Shown: positions 54,039-63,171 of the stretch, piece after piece | Position numbering within the stretch: the first letter of the stretch is position 1 | Layout: each line of letters opens with the position of its first letter | Assembly: GCA_023392615.1 (NCBI GenBank) | Contig: JAEVYT010000014.1 | Coordinates: 16,869 to 80,868, forward strand | Origin: Bacillota bacterium | GTDB lineage: Bacteria; Bacillota; Clostridia; Lachnospirales; Lachnospiraceae | Reading direction: 5' to 3' | DNA length: 64,000 nucleotides | The notes under the pieces: generated by a model | The model's input: the letters and a program-made list of their open reading frames with translations, nothing else | What the model was told of the DNA's origin: nothing | Database searches by the model: none | Made by a program: the position numbers and the translations under genes

Positions 54039-54563
54039 TTATTCTCTGCTCGCCGCTCGTATTTGGGTAATCTCTTCATCAGGCACTCCCAAAAACTCTA
54101 AAAACATCTGGTGAGATTCCGGCGAATTTTTTTCAAATTGTATATGTAAAAGATCCATTGTTTCTTCATCCAAACCGGCTGACTTTAAAATCGAAACAAA
54201 GGTTTTCGTATCGAGAAGTATTCTTTTATCGGCAGGGTAATTCATTTTCAGCATCTCAACGATAAACTTTTGCTGAAGTCTCAAATATCTAACCTCTTGA
54301 TTTATCTCATCCAAACGTTTTCCTAATATCTCGTGTTTCATACTGTCTTTATCCAGTATTGATTTGATCTGATTTAACGGAACTCCTGCCTCACGAAACA
54401 TACAAATCTGATTTAACCGATTCCTATCATCCTCCGAATACTGTCTGTAATTACCTGATGTCCGCTTGAATGCATGTAATAATCCAATCTTATCGTAATA
54501 TAACAGGGTACTTCGTGAAAGTTTAAACTCATCGCATAATTTTCCTATGGAATACATGTACAC
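54039..54563 (-). CDS. MerR-family transcriptional regulator
   Basis: 174 residues. N-terminal winged helix YSIGKLCDEFKLSRSTLLYY and FKRTSGNYRQYSEDDRNRL, a central coiled coil (residues about 80-115), and a short C-terminal effector region LLDTKTFVSILKSAGLDEET without the Cys sites of metal sensors. A drug-like or small-molecule inducer is therefore more likely than a metal. It probably activates the MFS exporter through the promoter in the gap downstream. Confidence 0.9.
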   Translation of the reverse strand: MYMYSIGKLCDEFKLSRSTLLYYDKIGLLHAFKRTSGNYRQYSEDDRNRLNQICMFREAGVPLNQIKSILDKDSMKHEILGKRLDEINQEVRYLRLQQKFIVEMLKMNYPADKRILLDTKTFVSILKSAGLDEETMDLLHIQFEKNSPESHQMFLEFLGVPDEEITQIRAASRE

Positions 54564-54745
54564 AACCCCTTTTAAGGCTCAATAAAGATTCTTCTTATTT
54601 CCATTATATACCACTCTTTTAAACTTATCAAAAGAATTGTAAAAAATGTGAGGATGAATTTCATATCCATAAAACCATATTACTAAACGTTTTATTTATG
54701 TACGGATAAATTACCTATATATAGGAAAACTGCATGCAGAATAAC

Positions 54746-54798
54746 AAAAAGCTGTTGAAAACGAAATTCCTATGACAGAATGCGATTTTACAACAGCC
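54746..54798 (-). terminator. terminator of the DUF4179 gene
   Basis: GCTGTTG (54751-54757) with CAACAGC (54791-54797), extended by AAAA/TTTT pairs; on the minus strand TTTTTG follows. The rest of 54564-54841 is AT-rich without a gene. Confidence 0.7.
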
Positions 54799-54841
54799 TT
54801 TATAATTTATAGTTTTAATTTACTGCTTAGACATTTCAAAA

Positions 54842-56308
54842 TCACTTTAAATCAATATTCAATAGATACGGATCCATCAGAGCGTATCTCGGATTTGTAA
54901 TATATAATTTCACATTATTTACATCCCCCTTAGTCAATATATAACTAAAGGTTGTAATTCGATTCTGGTCATCTTTTTCCATATAAAAACCGGATTCTTT
55001 CTTATTTGTAAAATTAACACCGACAAACTGCTGTTTTTCATTCATACTCTTGTATTTTAGATTAATTTGAAGATAACCGTATTTATCATCCCCTTGGGCT
55101 GGTAATTTCTCAACCTTTGTAATGATAGCCGTTCCCTCTTCAAATTTCACTTCCTTATTCATCTCAATCGATTCCCCCTCCTTAGGGATCGGCAAAGTTA
55201 TCTCACTTTCCTCCTTCGTTCCTACCACGACATAGGGGATGGATAACTGATAATCTTTTGCACCATCACTGACATCCACCTGATAGCTTCCATTCAAACC
55301 AGTTCCGCTATAGGTAGGTGGATTGCAAGTTTTTACTCCCTTATCGGTATTTAAAACCATCTTTTTATTAAAATAATTGTCATTAAAATCATTCACATAG
55401 CTAATAAGTTCATATTTTGATTTATTCGTTGGATATACGTTTATATTCAGCAAACCACCATCCATAAATGCATCCGCGGTTAGGCTGATATCGTTATGTG
55501 TTTGCGTTGCACCAATCTCAGTTAAACTATTATAATCCTTAATTTTTGTCAGTTTAAAATTTGCTTTAAGATTATAGTCTTTACTTACTAATGTAATCTT
55601 TTTATTTTCTTTTAAATATTTATTATCAATCTGGAAGGAATAGTTACATTGATGAGAAAATGTTACTAGAGTACCGTCCATTGAATAACCACCACCGTAT
55701 CCAGAATTAACTTTAGTGAACTTCTTATTATTAATAAGTATATATACCTCAGGTTCTTTCTGTTCTATCTCGTCTAGTGTTTTATACTCCATACCATTTA
55801 AATCAAAACGGATAATCATTTTATTATCTTTTACAGTAACATATAGTATCTTCATGGTGCTTGTTTTGTTCTCAACGGTAACCTGTTTCTTTAATTTGTA
55901 CTGAGCATCAGAATTATTTTCTACAATCCCTTCACCGGGAATTAACGTTAACATATCCTGAACTGCAAGCACAACTTTTTCATGATTTATTCCAGCAAAT
56001 AGTGCAAGAACGACTACTGCAGCTGCAGCCACAAAGCTCTTCCAGTGAATTCTCTTCCTATCGGATCCATAAGAATTTTTATCCTCACTATGTCTTAAGT
56101 AATCCTTACAAATCGGTTCTATATCAAGTTTCTTAAACGTCAGCTCTTTAATCTCATTTATATATTCCTGACTTGGAAGTTCTTCTGTTAAATCAATCTT
56201 ATTCAACAATCTTGATGTTTCCTTTTTATCCAGCTCATCCATAACTGTATAGATCTCCTCCTCTACAGCAATCTCTTTTAATAAATCTGTTCTCCTACGC
56301 TCCTTCAT
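54842..56308 (-). CDS. DUF4179 anti-sigma factor-like membrane protein
   Basis: About 488 residues. A cytoplasmic N-terminus of roughly 95 residues rich in Lys/Glu is followed by one membrane helix (FVAAAAVVVLALFAGI) and a large outer domain of beta type that matches DUF4179 and a late DUF5643-like part. Such proteins hold a sigma factor at the membrane and release it on an envelope signal. The ATG at 56308 is 8 bases after GGAGG, inside the end of the sigma gene; the GTG at 56317 lies within the ribosome site. Confidence 0.83.
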   Translation of the reverse strand: MKERRRTDLLKEIAVEEEIYTVMDELDKKETSRLLNKIDLTEELPSQEYINEIKELTFKKLDIEPICKDYLRHSEDKNSYGSDRKRIHWKSFVAAAAVVVLALFAGINHEKVVLAVQDMLTLIPGEGIVENNSDAQYKLKKQVTVENKTSTMKILYVTVKDNKMIIRFDLNGMEYKTLDEIEQKEPEVYILINNKKFTKVNSGYGGGYSMDGTLVTFSHQCNYSFQIDNKYLKENKKITLVSKDYNLKANFKLTKIKDYNSLTEIGATQTHNDISLTADAFMDGGLLNINVYPTNKSKYELISYVNDFNDNYFNKKMVLNTDKGVKTCNPPTYSGTGLNGSYQVDVSDGAKDYQLSIPYVVVGTKEESEITLPIPKEGESIEMNKEVKFEEGTAIITKVEKLPAQGDDKYGYLQINLKYKSMNEKQQFVGVNFTNKKESGFYMEKDDQNRITTFSYILTKGDVNNVKLYITNPRYALMDPYLLNIDLK

Positions 56309-56864
56309 AAATGCCACCTCCTAACACTACTCTTAATTTGCTTAGCCCTCTTGATATCTTCTTATCTACTGTGTTATCTCTCATAGATAATGCTTTTGCT
56401 ATTTCCTTCGTTTTCTGTCCCAAGTAGTATTTTCTTATGAAGATTTCATGATCCGGCTCTCCTAACGCTTCAATCGCTTCCAATAATTTATTTTGTTGTT
56501 CCTTGTGAATGAACTCTTGTTCCGGATTTGGTCTACGATCAATCCATCTATCTTCATTTTCTTCCATCGGAACTAAATGCAAGGAGTTCCCTGATAATTT
56601 ACGGTATGCGTCAATCCCTCGATGTTTTGCTATTACAGCCAAATACCCCTTAATGGAGCCTTTCTCAGGATTCATCTCTTTTACATGATGATAAAACTCC
56701 ATAAAAACATCACTGACACATTCCTTCACATCCTCCGCTGTACCAACAGAGGAAATCTTTGAATTAATAACACTATAAACTAGACCGGTATATTCTCTTA
56801 TGATATAATCCATCGCTCGGTTCGGATTTACAGCAAGTTCTGTTACCAAATCAATGTCATTCAT
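56295..56864 (-). CDS. ECF-type RNA polymerase sigma factor
   Basis: 189 residues. Region 2: DYIIREYTGLVYSVINSKIS and AEDVKECVSDVFMEFYHHVK with the polymerase-binding pattern; region 4: LGQKTKEIAKALSMRDNTVD then KKISRGLSKLRVVL. It is the partner of the membrane anti-sigma factor whose start it overlaps by 14 bases. Likely a stress response to envelope damage. AAGGGGGCCAGTAG precedes the ATG. Confidence 0.9.
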   Translation of the reverse strand: MNDIDLVTELAVNPNRAMDYIIREYTGLVYSVINSKISSVGTAEDVKECVSDVFMEFYHHVKEMNPEKGSIKGYLAVIAKHRGIDAYRKLSGNSLHLVPMEENEDRWIDRRPNPEQEFIHKEQQNKLLEAIEALGEPDHEIFIRKYYLGQKTKEIAKALSMRDNTVDKKISRGLSKLRVVLGGGIYEGA

Positions 56865-57160
56865 CTACTGGCCCCCTTTTCTTTCCTCTTATCTATTAAT
56901 TCGAATTAACTTATCAAAATCTGACTCAGTTTTTAAAGATTGTTGAACTTCAGTTAAGGATTCAATTAATTAAGCGAAGTATCATCGAATATCTAATAAT
57001 AATGTCTAACTTATTTATCCAATATAATAATTGAATATCTCATAATAAGTTTGATTTTCAAACCCAATATTCAGGAATCAATATATACATCCCATCATAA
57101 CAAAAGCCGATACCACTTATCAACAAGTTTGGAATATCATGGGTTCCATGATTCATCACA
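56865..57160. other. AT-rich gap upstream of the sigma factor gene
   Basis: No gene, repeat family or convincing promoter can be called here. A short dyad ATCATGG/CCATGAT (57136-57152) is the only structure. An autoregulated ECF promoter may lie near 56930-56960 but cannot be picked without knowing the sigma specificity. Confidence 0.5.
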
Positions 57161-57227
57161 AAAAAACTGTTATTAATCTTAAGATTTCTAACGAGAAGAA
57201 TATCGTTAAAAATCTTGATAATAACAG
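57161..57227 (-). terminator. terminator of the HxlR-type regulator
   Basis: CTGTTATTA (57167-57175) with TAATAACAG (57219-57227), plus inner pairs AAGATTT/AATCTT and TAACGA/TCGTTA. On the minus strand seven T follow. Confidence 0.85.
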
Positions 57228-57325
57228 CCTCATTTATTGGTTGAAATTAGAGCAACTCATTCTGAATCAGGGTATATTCATTGATAACTATGATCATTTA
57301 TACTACAATCTATCCTTTTACTTTC

Positions 57326-57649
57326 TCAATTCCACACCCATTTTGCTAATTCATCAAGAACCGGCATAAGTTTTTTCCCGGCATCCGTTAAGGAATACTC
57401 CACATGAGGCGGAATTTCATTATATTGTTTACGGTTAATGATATTATTATGTTCCAATTCTTTTAATGAACTTGTCAGCATCATATTCGTTATACCAACA
57501 ACTCCCTTTCTAAGTTCATTATATCGAAGAGTACCGTTTTGTGACAACACCCATAATATCGGTAATTTCCACTTTCCTTCAATCACTTTTAATGCTGATG
57601 ACACCGGACAATTTACATTATCTATTGAATATGTAATCATTTCTTTCAC
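57326..57649 (-). CDS. HxlR-family transcriptional regulator
   Basis: About 107 residues. NCPVSSALKVIEGKWKLPIL with the leading Cys and LRYNELRKGVVGITNMMLTS followed by LKELEHNNIINRKQYNEIPP are the HxlR/YodB-type winged helix. The N-terminal Cys in that position senses quinones or electrophiles in YodB relatives. The GTG at 57649 is 7 bases after GGAGG; longer frames reach 57700 without a site. It diverges from a small flavin-type gene, which it may control. Confidence 0.87.
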   Translation of the reverse strand: MKEMITYSIDNVNCPVSSALKVIEGKWKLPILWVLSQNGTLRYNELRKGVVGITNMMLTSSLKELEHNNIINRKQYNEIPPHVEYSLTDAGKKLMPVLDELAKWVWN

Positions 57650-57774
57650 CACAAAACCTCCATACACATATTTTTCTTCCTTAGTATATATAAACTGCAT
57701 ACTTGTTTTTTTCTATTCTACTAATATAATAATACATGATATAAAAAAAGGAATCAATATGTGGAGGTAATAAA

Positions 57775-58167
57775 ATGAATGAAGTACTAGAATTTTTAAA
57801 TGATTGTGGCGTGTTTTTTATTTCTACCATCGAAGAGAATCAACCAAAGGTTCGACCATTCGGTTTTGTTATGAATTATGAGGGAAGGTTAAGTTTTGCG
57901 ACCAGCAATCAAAAGCCAATTTTTAAACAGCTATCGACTAATCCTAACGTGGAGATTAGTGCCTCCAAGGATGGAAAATGGATAAGATTAAGCGGAACTG
58001 CCGTATTTACTACATCAAATGCATCAAAAACGAAAGCGCTTGAATTAATGCCACAATTAAAACAAATGTATTCCGTTGATGATAATATCTTTGAAATTTT
58101 CTCATTGGAAAATGCTGTTGCAAATATTTATAGCTTTCAAGGTGGAAGCAAAACAATAAATCTATAA
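57775..58167 (+). CDS. pyridoxamine 5'-phosphate oxidase-like flavin protein
   Basis: 130 residues, a split-barrel fold. FFISTIEENQPKVRPFGFV and ATSNQKPIFKQLSTNPNVEI then WIRLSGTAVF match small PNPOx-like FMN or F420-type proteins used against quinones and similar compounds. It is too short and lacks the active-site set for real PdxH activity. GGAGGTAATAAA precedes the ATG. It diverges from the HxlR gene, a common pairing. Confidence 0.87.
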   Translation: MNEVLEFLNDCGVFFISTIEENQPKVRPFGFVMNYEGRLSFATSNQKPIFKQLSTNPNVEISASKDGKWIRLSGTAVFTTSNASKTKALELMPQLKQMYSVDDNIFEIFSLENAVANIYSFQGGSKTINL

Positions 58168-58210
58168 TTCAGAGTATTTTACATATTTGTTCATTCGGTA
58201 ATAAAAACAT

Positions 58211-58279
58211 AGAGGCTGTTAAACATTAATCTTCTTATACAAATGCATTTCTTTTAAGATTACTGTTAAAACGGCCTCT
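58211..58279. terminator. terminator between converging genes
   Basis: AGAGGC (58211-58216) pairs with GCCTCT (58274-58279), with imperfect inner TGTTAA/TTAAAACG. T-rich flanks on both strands suit bidirectional use. Confidence 0.65.
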
Positions 58280-58299
58280 CTCTGTTTATTTATTAATAA

Positions 58300-59085
58300 T
58301 CAAATCGTATATTCCACCTGTGGTTGTGCACTTGCCAGATGTAATTTCTCAAGTATTTCACCACGAATTGATAAAAACTCATTTGAGCCACGATCACGTG
58401 GATGAGATAATTTTATTGACCTTATTTCACTGATTTTTCCCGGACGAGGAGTCATAATTACAATACGGTCACTAAGATAAATCGCTTCATCAACATCGTG
58501 GGTGACCAAAATCATTGTCGCATCATTTTCTTTACGAAGTTCTAGTAACTTATCTTGAATATCTGCACGGGTGAAGGAATCAAGTGCTCCCATTGGCTCA
58601 TCCAGAAGTAATGCTTTCGGCTTATTAATCAATGCCCTGGCTATCGCTACGCGCTGTGCCATACCACCGCTAATCTGATGCGGGTAGGATTTTTCAAAAC
58701 CATTTAAACCGATCAGATCGATATAATGTGCAACTTGAGTTTTATTCTCACGATATACATGTGTTGCCTTTAGCCCGGTTGCGATATTTTGTTCCACCGT
58801 TAACCATGGAAAGAGCCCTCCTTGTTGCACTACATAACCTCTCTGAGGATTAGGTGAGGTAATTTCCTGTCCATCTAGAGTTAATATTCCGGATTCAGGG
58901 AGATCCAATCCTGCGATAAGGCGGAGTAAGGTTGTTTTACCACAGCCAGATGACCCGATAATTGATACAAATTCTCCTCGCCGGATGGTAAAATTAATAT
59001 CCTGTAGAGCCTCTACAAAATTATCCTTGTCGTCGATGTAGGTTCGGTTGACATTTTTGATTTCAATTATCGTATCATTGCTCAC
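58300..59085 (-). CDS. sulfonate/nitrate-type ABC transporter ATPase (SsuB/TauB-like)
   Basis: 261 residues. Walker A IIGSSGCGKTTLLRLIAGL, Q-loop VVQQGGLFPW, signature QISGGMAQRVAIARAL, Walker B ALLLDEPMGALDSFTR and H-loop VTHDVDEAI are all intact. The sequence is of the TauB/SsuB/NrtD group. It powers import of a small anion such as a sulfonate, sulfur ester or related compound. GTG start, overlapping the permease stop by 11 bases. It is the last gene of an operon read from the right edge. Confidence 0.9.
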   Translation of the reverse strand: MSNDTIIEIKNVNRTYIDDKDNFVEALQDINFTIRRGEFVSIIGSSGCGKTTLLRLIAGLDLPESGILTLDGQEITSPNPQRGYVVQQGGLFPWLTVEQNIATGLKATHVYRENKTQVAHYIDLIGLNGFEKSYPHQISGGMAQRVAIARALINKPKALLLDEPMGALDSFTRADIQDKLLELRKENDATMILVTHDVDEAIYLSDRIVIMTPRPGKISEIRSIKLSHPRDRGSNEFLSIRGEILEKLHLASAQPQVEYTI

Positions 59086-60139
59086 TGCTCTTCACCAACC
59101 CTTTCTGCCATCTAAGCACGTGCCTTTGAATCAGTCCAATTCCTTCCATAATTAGGCTAAACAAAACCGCCATGACAATAATAGCCGCAAATACTTTATA
59201 ATAAGCACTCCACACCTTGGAAGCATTAATATAATATCCAAGTCCACCGGGCTGCCCCATCATTTCTGCCATTACAAGAGTTGTGAATGCAAAACCGTTT
59301 GCATTAGTGATTCCTGAAAAAATCTGTGGCAGTGCATGCGGAATCGCCACATGAAACACCAGATAGGGAGTCTTTGCCCCAAGTGTTCTAGCCACTTCAA
59401 ACTGTGTTTTCGGAGTGCTACGAATTCCTTGGGCTGTGAGTGATGCGATAGAAAACCATGCACAAATCACAATTAAAAATGACGCAGCAGCAAATGGAGT
59501 AGGAAATAAAGTTAGTGCAAATGGCATCCATGCTACCGCCGGAATGACTCCGGTTATTTTGAGGATAGGATACACCCAGTAGTGAACTTTCGGAAACCAT
59601 CCGATTAATATTCCGGTTCCTACACCGAATATAACTCCAAGGATAAACCCAACCGCAAATAGACGTAACGAATATAATGTATTCGTCCAAATATAGTCGC
59701 CTTCCATCAGGAATGCTTCGATGATACGTGCCGGTCCCGGAAAGAAAGGTTGAGGCAGAATTAATAATTTTGTTCCAAGAACATCCCATAATGCTAATGC
59801 AACACCAAGAGCAAATCGAAATGGTGCACGTTTTGCAAACTTTATCCTTCTATCCTGATCAAAATTGGAGTATAAGGCTATGCCTGTATATAATAGGATT
59901 AAAAGCCCTAACACGATACGATATGCATCGTTAATACTTATTACTAGGGAGCCATATGCATAAGAAGTAATTTTCACTTCAGCGACCTGTCTTACTAATA
60001 AATTTACCAATATCGCAACTGCAAAACCGGCGATAGTAAATACGGAAGCAAGTAAGAACCTCTGAAAGCTTACTTGCTTTTTATTGTTCCTCCCCTGTTT
60101 TATTAGGGGAGGAACTGAAGAATTATTTAATATACTCAA
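59075..60139 (-). CDS. sulfonate/nitrate-type ABC transporter permease (SsuC/TauC-like)
   Basis: 354 residues, longer than SsuC (about 260) because of an extra N-terminal part with two or three membrane helices (FLLASVFTIAGFAVAILVNL, YRIVLGLLILLYTGIALY). The C-terminal 220 residues hold the permease core with the EAA-type loop EVARTLGAKTPYLVFHVAIP. TTG start 8 bases after GGAGG. The role of the added helices is not known. It works with the ATPase and the lipoprotein encoded either side. Confidence 0.9.
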   Translation of the reverse strand: MSILNNSSVPPLIKQGRNNKKQVSFQRFLLASVFTIAGFAVAILVNLLVRQVAEVKITSYAYGSLVISINDAYRIVLGLLILLYTGIALYSNFDQDRRIKFAKRAPFRFALGVALALWDVLGTKLLILPQPFFPGPARIIEAFLMEGDYIWTNTLYSLRLFAVGFILGVIFGVGTGILIGWFPKVHYWVYPILKITGVIPAVAWMPFALTLFPTPFAAASFLIVICAWFSIASLTAQGIRSTPKTQFEVARTLGAKTPYLVFHVAIPHALPQIFSGITNANGFAFTTLVMAEMMGQPGGLGYYINASKVWSAYYKVFAAIIVMAVLFSLIMEGIGLIQRHVLRWQKGLVKSSEQ

Positions 60140-60151
60140 GGATTCTGCCTC

Positions 60152-61246
60152 CTACTGACCAAGTGTTACGTCAACATTTTGATATGCTTTCTTTACAAAA
60201 TCCGCAGGCTTTGTTTTTAAGTAACCAATATTATAAAGCTCTGTTGAGAAATAATTCACATCCGACTCAACATTTTGCTTATTCGAATCACGATCTTCTT
60301 TTGACGGATACTCGTATGATTTGATAAGCGATACTGCAAGATCTTTGTCTTCTATTTGTGCGTATTTACCATCTATGATAATCTGCACAGTTTCCTCTGG
60401 ATTTTTAGCAATCCAGTCTTGTGCTTTTCGATAAGCTCTTAACAGCGCTGCTACTTTTTCCGGATTTTCATTTAGTACTTTTTCGGATGCATAGAGGAAG
60501 CAGCAGTATTTTCCGGCAAAGGTAGGATCCGTGGACAAATCAAAGATTACACGATATTTTCCTGTCTTCTCCTGCACTGAGCCAAATGGATCCCATAAAG
60601 CAGCCACATCAATATCACCCTTATTTAGCGCTTCTACTTCCAAATTACCATCATTATATGGAAGGAATTTCACTTCACCATCCTCAGGTTTTGCAGAAAT
60701 CCCGTTTTTCTCAAGCCATACAGAAGCAACCTGATGAGGGGTACCACCAATTTCATCTACACCAATCTTTAACCCTTTTAAATCCTTTACTCCTTGAATC
60801 TTAGAATCCTTTTTCACGAGAAATTTAATACAACCATTATGTAAACCGTCTACTACTTTAACCTTCACATCATTTTCGATGGAAGGGAAAAACTGAAAAT
60901 CACCGTTTACAATTGGAATCGTACCGTTGTTTAAACCTATCTTACGTGTTTCTGCATCAGCGGAGATGAGATTTACATCAAACCCTTCTTCTGCGAAAAA
61001 TCCTTTTTCATAAGCGATATAAATCGGTGCACCACAAAGAGCACCATCCTTACCGGGAATATCAATTTTACCGAATTTGTATTTTTCCGGAGCTTTTGAA
61101 GGTGTATCGGTTGTTGTGTCTTTCGTCCCCCCTGTGGTAGGCTTAGTCCCTTCGGTACTGACTGGTTTGCCGGAGCAAGCGCTCAATAATGTGGAAAATG
61201 CTAATACAAATACTAATAAAACTGCATAAAAACTACGATGTTTCAT
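60152..61246 (-). CDS. substrate-binding lipoprotein of the sulfonate/nitrate-type ABC transporter
   Basis: 364 residues. Lipoprotein signal LLVFVLAFSTLLSACSGKP with lipobox LSAC, then a Thr/Lys-rich linker and an NMT1/SsuA-like binding fold (YIAYEKGFFAEEGFDVNLI, GLKIGVDEIGGTPHQVASVW, DVAALWDPFGSVQEKTGK). Two adjacent Cys in KYCCFLYAS are unusual for this family and could touch a sulfur or metal ligand. AAGGAGGATTAATTT precedes the ATG. It lies 86 bases after the MetY-like gene, so the import system is linked to the sulfur enzyme. Confidence 0.9.
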   Translation of the reverse strand: MKHRSFYAVLLVFVLAFSTLLSACSGKPVSTEGTKPTTGGTKDTTTDTPSKAPEKYKFGKIDIPGKDGALCGAPIYIAYEKGFFAEEGFDVNLISADAETRKIGLNNGTIPIVNGDFQFFPSIENDVKVKVVDGLHNGCIKFLVKKDSKIQGVKDLKGLKIGVDEIGGTPHQVASVWLEKNGISAKPEDGEVKFLPYNDGNLEVEALNKGDIDVAALWDPFGSVQEKTGKYRVIFDLSTDPTFAGKYCCFLYASEKVLNENPEKVAALLRAYRKAQDWIAKNPEETVQIIIDGKYAQIEDKDLAVSLIKSYEYPSKEDRDSNKQNVESDVNYFSTELYNIGYLKTKPADFVKKAYQNVDVTLGQ

Positions 61247-61332
61247 AAATTAATCCTCCTTATTATATTGTTCCTTTTACATACACCACATCTTTCATAT
61301 ATATGTTTAGTATGTATTAACCTAAAAAAAAT

Positions 61333-62637
61333 TTATCCATTTGCTTTTTGGAATGCCTGCTCCAGATCTTTGATCAAATCTGTAACATCTTCTAATCCGG
61401 CTGATATTCGTATCAGATTCTCCGGTATATCTGCAACCTTCTTCTCATCTGCTAATAATTCACCATGTGTAGTTTGCGGAGAATTAACAATTAATGATCT
61501 TGCATCACCAATATTCACATGATAATGAAAAAGTTCTATTGAATTTAGGAAGGTTTCTCGCTCTATCTGCGTACCTTTAAAACCAAAAGATAGGATACCG
61601 CCCGCTCCTCGTTTATAGTCACGTTGATATAAATTATAATATTTACTGCTCTCTAAACCAGGATAACGAACCCACTCAACCTGAGGGTGATTTAATAGAT
61701 ATTTTGCTAAGGCCAACGCATTCTGTGACTGTTTTGAAAGGCGTTCCGAAATTGTCTCTAATCCGATAATTGCAAGATAAGCATCAAACGGTGATAATGC
61801 AGCACCAAAGTAATTTAAATAGTTAAAACGTATCCTGCTTGTAAACGGAAACTCAGGAAATAGCTCCGGAAAACTACGGTGATTCCCATCAATATCACGC
61901 AACGTATAATATTTCTCACTAAATTGAGGAAATTTGTCTGTTTGATAATTAAATCTACCTGCCTCCAGTACAAGTCCGGCGATTACATTACCATGCCCAT
62001 TCAACCCCTTTGTCGCTGAATACACCACGATATCAGCACCATGCTTAATTGGATTATACAAATATGGCGTAGCTACTGTATTATCAACTACTAATGGAAT
62101 TCCGTGTTCATGTGCTACCTTTGCAATTGCATCGATATCAAGTAGCACGGTATTGGGATTCGATATACTTTCAATATATATTGCTTTTGTGTCCGGCTTT
62201 ATCTCCTCGCCAAGCTTCTCCGGTGTTTCAATATTCTTAGCATAATCAAATTCTATCCCAAGCTTCGGATATATCTTTTTGAAACTATCCGCACTCCCGC
62301 CATAGAGATAGGGTGAAGTAAGAATTCTTCCCCCTCCTTCTGCCAGATTTAGTAAGGTATAACTTATTGCTGCCATACCGGATGCAAGTGCGATTGCGCC
62401 TGAGGCACCATCCAGTATCTTGACCCGTTCTTCCAATACCCCAACTGTCGGATTTCCAACGCGGGTATATAGAAATCCCGCCTCACGAAGTCCGAATAAC
62501 CCCGCTGCATTCTCAACATCTCGAAAATCATACGCTGCAGTCTGATAAATCGGGGGCGAAACTGCATAATTATGATCCTTTGGTTCATAACCCACTCTAA
62601 GTCTTTGAGTATCAAATAAATATTGTTCTTCTGACAT
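61333..62637 (-). CDS. metY: O-acetylhomoserine sulfhydrylase-like enzyme (MetY type)
   Basis: About 434 residues of the Cys/Met metabolism PLP family. PIYQTAAYDFRDVENAAGLF at the start, GASGAIALASGMAAISYTLL, PLP-binding IVVYSATKGLNGHGNVIAG with the Schiff-base Lys, and INIGDARSLIVNSPQTTHGE-like end (VNIGDARSLIVNSPQTTH) all fit O-acetylhomoserine sulfhydrylases, which join sulfide or methanethiol to O-acetylhomoserine. AAGGAGAGAAAAATA precedes the ATG at 62637. Placed between a nitrogenase-like locus and a sulfonate-type transporter, it may use methanethiol made next door. Confidence 0.92.
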   Translation of the reverse strand: MSEEQYLFDTQRLRVGYEPKDHNYAVSPPIYQTAAYDFRDVENAAGLFGLREAGFLYTRVGNPTVGVLEERVKILDGASGAIALASGMAAISYTLLNLAEGGGRILTSPYLYGGSADSFKKIYPKLGIEFDYAKNIETPEKLGEEIKPDTKAIYIESISNPNTVLLDIDAIAKVAHEHGIPLVVDNTVATPYLYNPIKHGADIVVYSATKGLNGHGNVIAGLVLEAGRFNYQTDKFPQFSEKYYTLRDIDGNHRSFPELFPEFPFTSRIRFNYLNYFGAALSPFDAYLAIIGLETISERLSKQSQNALALAKYLLNHPQVEWVRYPGLESSKYYNLYQRDYKRGAGGILSFGFKGTQIERETFLNSIELFHYHVNIGDARSLIVNSPQTTHGELLADEKKVADIPENLIRISAGLEDVTDLIKDLEQAFQKANG

Positions 62638-62758
62638 TATTTTTCTCTCCTTCTCAATCAAAAATTTGAATATCTTCCATCACAGTCGCTACACATATAC
62701 CCCACCGCCTTTCATACATCAATGATCTACGATACACACTTTATAGTAATTACAAATG

Positions 62759-63088
62759 TTATTCACTTAAAAGTTGACTCTTTATTAATTCTTCAATTAT
62801 CTTAGGTATCTCTCCTGTTGCTTCAAATACTCGTTTATTATGATGAATCATATATTCCACAGCAACCTCCCCTATTTGAACAACAAATATAGCCTCACAA
62901 TCACCAAGCAATGTAAGAAGTGACTTGAATCTTTCTTCATGAGAGCTCTGCTCCTGATATAAAACTGATACCTTACGTGTTTCAACAAAGATACTCTCTG
63001 TATCAACATCATAGATCTGCCAATAACGTGCACTACCAAAGTGTTGATCTACCCTGACATTGTCATAACTTGCAAATGCCACTCTCAT
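62759..63088 (-). CDS. NifX/NafY-type iron-molybdenum cofactor-binding domain protein
   Basis: 109 residues of the dinitrogenase FeMo-cofactor binding family. MRVAFASYDNVRVDQHFGSA then RYWQIYDV is the family start with the His of the QHFG motif, and the RNase H-like fold continues to CEAIFVVQIGEVAVEYMIHH. Such proteins carry or buffer a nitrogenase metal cofactor or its precursor. It lies between the MetY-like and NifK-like genes on the same strand. GGGAGGCAAACATTAATAT precedes the ATG. Confidence 0.9.
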   Translation of the reverse strand: MRVAFASYDNVRVDQHFGSARYWQIYDVDTESIFVETRKVSVLYQEQSSHEERFKSLLTLLGDCEAIFVVQIGEVAVEYMIHHNKRVFEATGEIPKIIEELIKSQLLSE

Positions 63089-63135
63089 ATATTAATGTTT
63101 GCCTCCCATTTTGTTAGTTTGTGTGTCTGCCCTTT

Positions 63136-63171
63136 GTAATGTGAATTATGCATTTCAATAATTCACATTAC
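63136..63171. repeat. 14-bp-arm inverted repeat, copy 2
   Basis: Arms GTAATGTGAATTAT (63136-63149) and ATAATTCACATTAC (63158-63171), 8-base loop, over the stop codon of the NifK-like gene. It shares its arms with 15963-15996. Confidence 0.85.

Noticed and set aside
57139..57369. 76-residue plus-strand frame after the HxlR gene
   Set aside because: It runs through the HxlR terminator hairpin and into the 3' end of the gene; no ribosome site.
59418..59789. 123-residue frame inside the permease gene
   Set aside because: Out-of-frame shadow with unusual Cys/Ser-rich composition and no ribosome site.
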